In this document: piece after piece, positions 5,846 to 10,081 of the stretch
Layout of the letters: each line of letters starts with the position of its first letter
How positions within the stretch are numbered: position 1 is the first letter of the stretch
Assembly (NCBI GenBank): GCA_017462505.1
Contig: JAFTQY010000061.1
Span: forward strand, 1 to 10,081
DNA length: 10,081 nt
From: Clostridia bacterium
GTDB lineage: Bacteria; Bacillota_A; Clostridia; Christensenellales; Borkfalkiaceae
Reading direction: 5' to 3'
Made by a program: the position numbers and the translations under genes
The notes under the pieces: model-generated
Told to the model about the DNA's origin: nothing
Databases searched by the model: none
The model's input: the letters and a program-made list of their open reading frames with translations, nothing else

Positions 5846-6796
5846 ATGAAAATCGTTTTTGCAGGCACGCCCGATTTCGCGGTAGCCCCCTTGAAAAATA
5901 TCATAGAAAACGGCTACGAGGTCGTCGGCGTGATCACCCAACAGGACAAGCCGCAGGGTCGCAAAGCGATTTTGACCCCGCCCCCCGTTAAAACGTTGGC
6001 GCTTTCCTACGATATCCCCGTGTTACAGCCCGAAAAAATCCGCGACGAGATCGACGGAGTAAAGGCGCTCGGCGGCGATATTTTGGTGACCTGCGCATAC
6101 GGGCAAATTTTAACGCAGGCGGTTTTGGACGCTTTCCCCAAAGGCGTTTGGAATATCCACGCGGGGCTGTTGCCCAAATACCGCGGCGCTTCGCCCATTC
6201 AAAGCTGTATTATTAGCGGCGAAACCGTAACGGGCGTTTCCATTATGAAAACGGAGCTGGGGCTTGACAGCGGCGACGTGCTGTGCGTAGCCGAAACGCC
6301 GATATCCGAAACGGAAACCTACGGCGAATTATCCGACCGTCTTTCCGTGATAGGGGCAAACCTTATTGTGGACGCGCTTGCGAAAATCAAGAGCGGAAAT
6401 TACGTTTTGACGCCGCAGGCAAAAGACGGTGTGCAGGTCGTTAGAAAGATCAACAAGGAACATGCAAAAATCGACTTTAATCGCCCAGTAAACGAGCTTG
6501 TGGACCTCGTTCGGGGAATGAACCCAGCGCCCGTTTCTTACGCGATTTTGGGCGAAAATAAGCTGAATATTTACCGCGCGGAAAGGGCGGTATTGTCAGA
6601 CGAAGAAAACGCGGCGTTTGCGGCGGCGAAGATCGGCGAAGTGCTCTCCGATAAGCCCAAGAGGGGCTTGCTCGTCAAATGTGCGGACGGCGTTATCAAG
6701 CTGACGGAAGTGCAGCTTGCGGGCGGGAAACGCATGTCGGGAGGAGATCTTATCAACGGCAGAAAAGTACAAAAAGGGCAGGTGTTTGCATGCTGA
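5846..6796 (+). CDS. fmt: Methionyl-tRNA formyltransferase
   Basis: It transfers a formyl group from 10-formyltetrahydrofolate to Met-tRNA of the initiator type, making the substrate whose formyl group deformylase later removes. The 316-residue product is of normal length. The N-terminal Rossmann-like domain starts MKIVFAGTPDFAVAPL and carries the catalytic triad N103, H105 and D141 in NIHAGLLPKYRGASPIQ and GLDSGD, with the same relative spacing as E. coli N106/H108/D144. The C-terminal OB-like domain covers about 205-316 (INKEHAKIDFNRPVNELVDLVRGMNPAP and beyond). GGAG (5837-5840) lies 5 bases before the ATG. The 3' end overlaps rsmB by 7 bases, implying coupling. Array 2 lies immediately upstream; no clear promoter was found, so transcription may come through from priA-def or from an unrecognised promoter in the array. 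Confidence 0.96.
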   Translation: MKIVFAGTPDFAVAPLKNIIENGYEVVGVITQQDKPQGRKAILTPPPVKTLALSYDIPVLQPEKIRDEIDGVKALGGDILVTCAYGQILTQAVLDAFPKGVWNIHAGLLPKYRGASPIQSCIISGETVTGVSIMKTELGLDSGDVLCVAETPISETETYGELSDRLSVIGANLIVDALAKIKSGNYVLTPQAKDGVQVVRKINKEHAKIDFNRPVNELVDLVRGMNPAPVSYAILGENKLNIYRAERAVLSDEENAAFAAAKIGEVLSDKPKRGLLVKCADGVIKLTEVQLAGGKRMSGGDLINGRKVQKGQVFAC

Positions 6797-8025
6797 CGAA
6801 CCCCGTTTACGATCCCTTTCAAATTTTGACGAAGATCTATTCGGACGGCGCGCACGTCAAACAGGCGATCGCGGACACGTACATAGAAGAGCAGTATCGC
6901 TCCCGTACGGTGAAGATCGTGTACGGCGTGCTGGAAAACGACGGGTATTTCGATCATTGTATCCGCTTTTACGCGCCCAAAGCGCCAAAGCTTGCCGTGC
7001 GGACGATTTTAAAAATTTCGCTGTACATGCTCCTTTTTATGGACAAAAAGCGGTATATGATCACCGATTGTGCGGTCGATCTGTGCAAAAAACTGGGCAA
7101 GAGCGGCGTGAGCGGTTTCGTCAACGCATTTTTGCGCAGATTTGATAAAAACGCGGTGGATAACGCATTGTCTAAGGGCTTGCAGGGCAGAGCCATCGCC
7201 CTTTCCTATCCGCAATTTGCCTTGGAAATGCTGATAAAAGAATATGGCGACAGGGCGGAAAAAATAGCGGCGGCAAAAAGCGCGGGCGTGTCCGTGCGCT
7301 TTGTGTTGGGCGCAGAAAAATACGTGCAAAAAGCGCATATTAAAACGCCGTTTGACGGGAATTATATCTTTGAAAATTTTGTGCGTGACGAGGGGTTTGA
7401 TAAGGGCGAATATACCTTTCAATCGGTGGGCAGTATCGCCATTTGCAACTGCGTTTCCCCGTGCGAGAGCTTGCTCGATTGTTGTGCCGCGCCGGGCGGG
7501 AAGTCCGTACTTTTGGCGACGAAGTGCGGGCACGTCACGTCCTTTGAATTGCACGAGCACCGCGTGGAGCTGATCGGGCAATACAAACGGCGTATGCACG
7601 TGGAAAACGTGACGGAAATGCAAAAGGACAGCGCGGTGTTCGATAGCGCGTACGAGGAAAAATTCGACGCCGTTTTGTGCGATGCGCCCTGTTCGGGGTA
7701 CGGCACGCTCAGCGAAAATCCCGATATCAAGCTGTTTAGAAAAAAAGAGGATTTTGCCGCGCTGGCAAAGACCCAACGGGCAATTTTAGACGCGGTTTGC
7801 CGTTATGTGAAAAAGGGCGGCGCGCTGTATTATTCCACCTGCTCGCTCTTTCAATGCGAAAACGACGAAACGGTAGGGGCGTTTTTAAAAAATCACCCCG
7901 AATTTACGGTGGAAAAATTGCAAAGTCCTTTGGCGCATGATTGTAAAAAATATGGATTACAATTTTTGCCCGACACGGCGTACGGCGCTGGTTTCTATAT
8001 ATGTAAATTAACAAAAACATTATGA
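6790..8025 (+). CDS. rsmB: 16S rRNA (cytosine-C5) methyltransferase RsmB
   Basis: RsmB methylates C967 (E. coli numbering) of 16S rRNA with S-adenosylmethionine. The start at ATG 6790 gives 411 residues, close to the ~430-450 of relatives, and MLTNPVYDPFQILTKIYSDG begins as expected for the NusB-like N-terminal RNA-binding domain (about 1-125). An in-frame ATG at 6679 lies deep in fmt and adds 37 residues unlike the family. The methyltransferase part has the SAM-binding motif LDCCAAPGGKS (229-239), DAPCSGYGTL (298-307, C301) and STCSLFQCENDE (349-360, C351). These two cysteines are the usual release and nucleophile pair of RNA m5C methyltransferases. The gene overlaps fmt by 7 bases and rlmN by 4 (ATGA at 8022-8025), so the three are probably translated in a coupled way. 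Its ribosome binding site is modest (AGG near 6780-6782), consistent with reinitiation. Confidence 0.93.
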   Translation: MLTNPVYDPFQILTKIYSDGAHVKQAIADTYIEEQYRSRTVKIVYGVLENDGYFDHCIRFYAPKAPKLAVRTILKISLYMLLFMDKKRYMITDCAVDLCKKLGKSGVSGFVNAFLRRFDKNAVDNALSKGLQGRAIALSYPQFALEMLIKEYGDRAEKIAAAKSAGVSVRFVLGAEKYVQKAHIKTPFDGNYIFENFVRDEGFDKGEYTFQSVGSIAICNCVSPCESLLDCCAAPGGKSVLLATKCGHVTSFELHEHRVELIGQYKRRMHVENVTEMQKDSAVFDSAYEEKFDAVLCDAPCSGYGTLSENPDIKLFRKKEDFAALAKTQRAILDAVCRYVKKGGALYYSTCSLFQCENDETVGAFLKNHPEFTVEKLQSPLAHDCKKYGLQFLPDTAYGAGFYICKLTKTL

Positions 8026-9095
8026 AAAAAATTCTGCAAGATCTAACCTATGCCGAACTGGAAGAGCTGGTGCTTTCGCTCGGCGAAAAGAAATTCCGTG
8101 CAAAACAGCTGTACGAGGGCTTGATGCAGGGCAAGTCGATCGACGGGATCACTTCGCTGTCCAAAGCCTTTAAAGAGCGGCTTTGCGAGGAATACGAAAA
8201 CGCGCCCGTCAAGATAAAGGAAACCTTTTATTCTGCGGACGGCACGGAAAAATACCTGTTCGAGTACGCGGACGGTAACCTTGTCGAGGGCGTGTTGATG
8301 AAATACAAATACGGCTATACGCAATGCGTTTCTACGCAGGTGGGCTGCCGTATGGGCTGTAAATTTTGCGCCTCGACCTTGGGCGGGCTGATTCGCAATT
8401 TGACCGCGGGCGAGATTTTGTCGCAGATCTTGGTGGTCAACGCTCTGCATAAGCGCGACGCGGCGGGGCAGGGCAAAGAGGCGCGCGCCGTCACCAACGT
8501 CGTGCTCATGGGCAGTGGCGAGCCGCTCGATAATTACGACGAGGTTTTGCGGTTTTTGCGAAACGTTACGGCAGAGGGCGGGCTTTGTATCAGCGCGCGG
8601 AACATTTCCCTTTCCACTTGCGGGATCGTACCCAAAATGTACCGCCTTGCGGACGAGGGAATTCCCTTAAATCTTACCGTTTCTTTGCACGCGACGGACG
8701 ACGAAACGCGCGCTAGGACAATGCCCGTTGCCAAAGCGTATAAAATCAGCGAGATATTAAAAGCCTGCGAGTATTATTTTAAGAAAACGGGCAGAAGATA
8801 TTATTTTGAATACACGCTGATCGAAGGGGAAAATTGCGACGAAACGCACGCAAAAGCCCTGATCGATCTGCTCAAAGGCAAGCCCTGCCACGTCAATTTG
8901 ATCCGCTTGAACGAGGTCAAAGAGCGCGATTTAAAGGCGTTGGGGGATAAAGAGGCGTATCGGTTTTTGGGTATGCTGGAAAAGGGCGGACTTTCGGCGA
9001 CTTTGCGCCGTCAGATCGGCGTGGATATCGGGGGCGCGTGCGGACAGCTCCGCGCGAGTTATTTGGAAGAAACAAGCGAAACCACAGAAAATTAA
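8022..9095 (+). CDS. rlmN: Dual-specificity 23S rRNA/tRNA (adenine-C2) methyltransferase RlmN
   Basis: This radical-SAM enzyme makes 2-methyladenosine at A2503 of 23S rRNA and, in E. coli, at position 37 of some tRNAs. The 357 residues show the CX3CX2C iron-sulfur motif CRMGCKFC (C109, C113, C116). The two further catalytic cysteines are C102 (in TQCVSTQVGC) and C340 (in DIGGACGQL), corresponding by offset to E. coli C118 and C355. MGSGEPLDNYD (163-173) is the GEP-type SAM-binding segment. All five key cysteines point to RlmN rather than a drug-resistance paralogue such as Cfr, though the two share this layout; the housekeeping context supports RlmN. The start overlaps the rsmB stop as ATGA with no strong binding site of its own. 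In Bacillus-type order prpC, prkC and rsgA follow; here rpe follows after 12 bases. Confidence 0.95.
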   Translation: MKKILQDLTYAELEELVLSLGEKKFRAKQLYEGLMQGKSIDGITSLSKAFKERLCEEYENAPVKIKETFYSADGTEKYLFEYADGNLVEGVLMKYKYGYTQCVSTQVGCRMGCKFCASTLGGLIRNLTAGEILSQILVVNALHKRDAAGQGKEARAVTNVVLMGSGEPLDNYDEVLRFLRNVTAEGGLCISARNISLSTCGIVPKMYRLADEGIPLNLTVSLHATDDETRARTMPVAKAYKISEILKACEYYFKKTGRRYYFEYTLIEGENCDETHAKALIDLLKGKPCHVNLIRLNEVKERDLKALGDKEAYRFLGMLEKGGLSATLRRQIGVDIGGACGQLRASYLEETSETTEN

Positions 9096-9107
9096 AGGAG
9101 AAAACAA

Positions 9108-9761
9108 ATGAAAAACGTAAAAATTGCGCCGTCTATTTTGTCGGCAAACTTTGCAAAAATGGGCGAAGAGGTACAATCCTTGGAAAAATGCGGCGCGGAC
9201 GTGGTGCATTGCGACGTGATGGACGGCGTGTTCGTCAACAATATCACGTTCGGTATCAAAATGGTGGAGGATATCCGCAAGGTGACGAGCTTGCCCCTCG
9301 ATTGCCATTTGATGATCGTGCATCCCGAAAAGTACGTGGAACGCTTTGCCAAGGCGGGCGCGGACATTATCACCGTGCACTACGAGGCTTGTCAAGATAA
9401 CCTGAAAGAGGTGTTGGAGCTGATCAAATCGACGGGGGTAAAATGCGGGGCGGTCATCAACCCCGATACGCCTGTGGATAAGATCCGCGACGTGATCTTG
9501 CTGTGCGATATGGTGCTGGTCATGAGCGTTTTTCCCGGGTTTGGCGGGCAGAAATTTATTCCGTCGGCGCTGGATAAGCTGCGGGAGATCCGCGCGATTA
9601 TCGACGAGAGCGGCAAGGATATCGACTTGGAGATCGACGGCGGCGTAACGGCGGAAAACGTGGAAGAGATCAAGGCGGCGGGCGCAAACGTGATCGTCGC
9701 GGGCAGCGCGGTATTTAAGGCGGAGGACCGCGCGGCAATGATCGCAAAATTAAAGGCGTAA
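9108..9761 (+). CDS. rpe: Ribulose-phosphate 3-epimerase
   Basis: It interconverts ribulose 5-phosphate and xylulose 5-phosphate in the non-oxidative pentose phosphate pathway. The 217 residues form the expected single TIM barrel: APSILSANF (7-15), HCDVMDGVFVNNITFG (34-49), DCHLMIVHPEKY (65-76), VHYEA (90-94), INPDTP (117-122), SVFPGFGGQKF (140-150) and EIDGGV (175-180). H34, D36, H67 and D177 match the metal-binding set, with D36 and D177 as the acid/base pair. Small differences from the common pattern are FVNN (often FVPN) and SVFPGFGG (often SVNPGFGG or SVEPGFGG); neither removes a known key residue. AAAGGAG (9094-9100) lies 7 bases before the ATG and overlaps the rlmN stop codon. It is the last gene of the cluster, closed by the terminator at 9767-9803. 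Confidence 0.96.
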   Translation: MKNVKIAPSILSANFAKMGEEVQSLEKCGADVVHCDVMDGVFVNNITFGIKMVEDIRKVTSLPLDCHLMIVHPEKYVERFAKAGADIITVHYEACQDNLKEVLELIKSTGVKCGAVINPDTPVDKIRDVILLCDMVLVMSVFPGFGGQKFIPSALDKLREIRAIIDESGKDIDLEIDGGVTAENVEEIKAAGANVIVAGSAVFKAEDRAAMIAKLKA

Positions 9762-9766
9762 AGAAG

Positions 9767-9803
9767 AAAATCCATCGCAGAAAAAAATCAGCGATGGATT
9801 TTT
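9767..9803 (+). terminator. Rho-independent terminator after rpe
   Basis: A perfect 12-bp stem pairs AAAATCCATCGC (9767-9778) with GCGATGGATTTT (9791-9802), with a 12-nt A-rich loop and a T-run at the 3' side. It begins 6 bases after the rpe stop and closes the cluster. Confidence 0.9.
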
Positions 9804-9823
9804 AATAGTAAAGCGATTTGAAA

Positions 9824-9962
9824 TTTGTCATACCGACCGAGCGAAGCGAGTGGAGTGTATCTCAAAAAAGTAATAAGTAAGAGTGAAAAGTGAATAAGTG
9901 CGGTAAAGATTTATAAAGAGATACGCTCGACTACGGCTAACGCCTCCGCTCGGTATGACAAA
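9824..9962. repeat. Inverted-repeat element, MITE-like
   Basis: Perfect 13-bp terminal inverted repeats TTTGTCATACCGA (9824-9836) and TCGGTATGACAAA (9950-9962) enclose a 139-bp segment. Inner inverted GTATCTC (9857-9863) and GAGATAC (9918-9924) flank a 54-base A/T-rich core (9864-9917) that encodes nothing recognisable. Between outer and inner repeats lie GAGCGAAGCGAG on the left and the mini-hairpin GGC-TAAC-GCC (9935-9944) on the right. No clear target-site duplication is visible. It could be a MITE or a pair of opposed intergenic repeats. Confidence 0.55.
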
Positions 9963-10064
9963 GAGGTGGGGATACGCTCGACTTCGCAACAAAGTTGCTC
10001 CGCTCGGTATGACAAAGAGGTGGGGATACGCTCGACTTCGCAACAAAGTTGCTCCGCTCGGTAT
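9957..10064. repeat. Two perfect 54-bp tandem repeats
   Basis: The unit at 9957-10010 is repeated exactly at 10011-10064. Each holds GATACGCTCGAC, a hairpin GCAAC-AAA-GTTGC (9986-9998 and 10040-10052) and TCCGCTCGGTATGAC. The same flanks occur at 9920-9958 around a different hairpin (GGC-TAAC-GCC), so that stretch is a diverged relative. Right of the second unit, CATACCGA (about 10071) starts what may be an opposed copy cut by the window edge. Because 54 is a multiple of three, the - strand shows a long open frame with an 18-residue period; I do not take it as a gene. Confidence 0.8.
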
Positions 10065-10081
10065 GACAAGCATACCGAATA

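Noticed and set aside
5566..5991. A 141-codon + strand open frame through array 2 into fmt
   Set aside because: It is built from hairpin repeats (CNISIEHEL-like) and then reads fmt in the wrong frame, with no ribosome binding site.
6679..6789. An earlier in-frame start for rsmB
   Set aside because: The extra 37 residues are basic and unlike the family, and they lie deep within fmt. ATG 6790 gives the expected N-terminus and a short overlap.
9828..10073. An 81-codon - strand open frame with an 18-residue period (VIPSGATLLRSRAYPHLF)
   Set aside because: The period is simply the 54-bp DNA repeat read in frame. There is no ribosome binding site, the amino-acid pattern follows palindromic DNA, and the frame spans the MITE-like element.

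Overview
This window looks like a chromosomal piece of an anaerobic member of the Bacillota, class Clostridia. The evidence is a housekeeping cluster in Firmicutes order (yicC, gmk, rpoZ, priA, def, fmt, rsmB, rlmN, rpe), strong AAGGAG-type ribosome binding sites and GC-leaning codon use. A Christensenellales-type gut lineage is possible, but that is only a guess from gene order and repeat style. All recognisable genes lie on the + strand.

Layout: 1-443 is the 3' end of an unrecognised, probably exported protein, closed by a strong terminator at 474-507. The gap 444-868 then holds a dispersed palindrome (538-656), one copy of an ~84-nt repeat (660-743) and a near-consensus promoter (773-801). 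That promoter drives yicC-gmk-rpoZ, which ends at a terminator (2572-2601). The gap 2572-2895 is filled by an array of tiny hairpins with a second, inverted copy of the ~84-nt repeat. Next come priA and def. A second hairpin array, with the third ~84-nt copy, fills 5542-5845. The tightly coupled run fmt-rsmB-rlmN-rpe follows and ends at a terminator (9767-9803). The rest (9804-10081) is an inverted-repeat element followed by two 54-bp tandem repeats.

The genes serve nucleotide supply and transcription (gmk, rpoZ), RNA turnover (yicC), replication restart (priA), start-codon chemistry (fmt and def, which add and remove N-formyl groups), rRNA methylation (rsmB, rlmN) and the pentose phosphate pathway (rpe). 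Compared with the Bacillus-type order, remA, coaBC and prpC-prkC-rsgA are absent from their expected places.

The most interesting content is intergenic. Several repeat families share one building style: 3-8 bp perfect stems closed by mostly 3-nt loops, set between constant linkers such as ATGAATTG and CAAATCATG. Stems are preserved while loops vary. Two arrays share a 97-nt core whose six differences are five loop changes plus one C-to-T that keeps a G·U pair. The three ~84-nt copies include a compensatory base-pair change. I do not recognise these as a named family. Nothing here looks like a defence system, CRISPR array, tRNA or rRNA.
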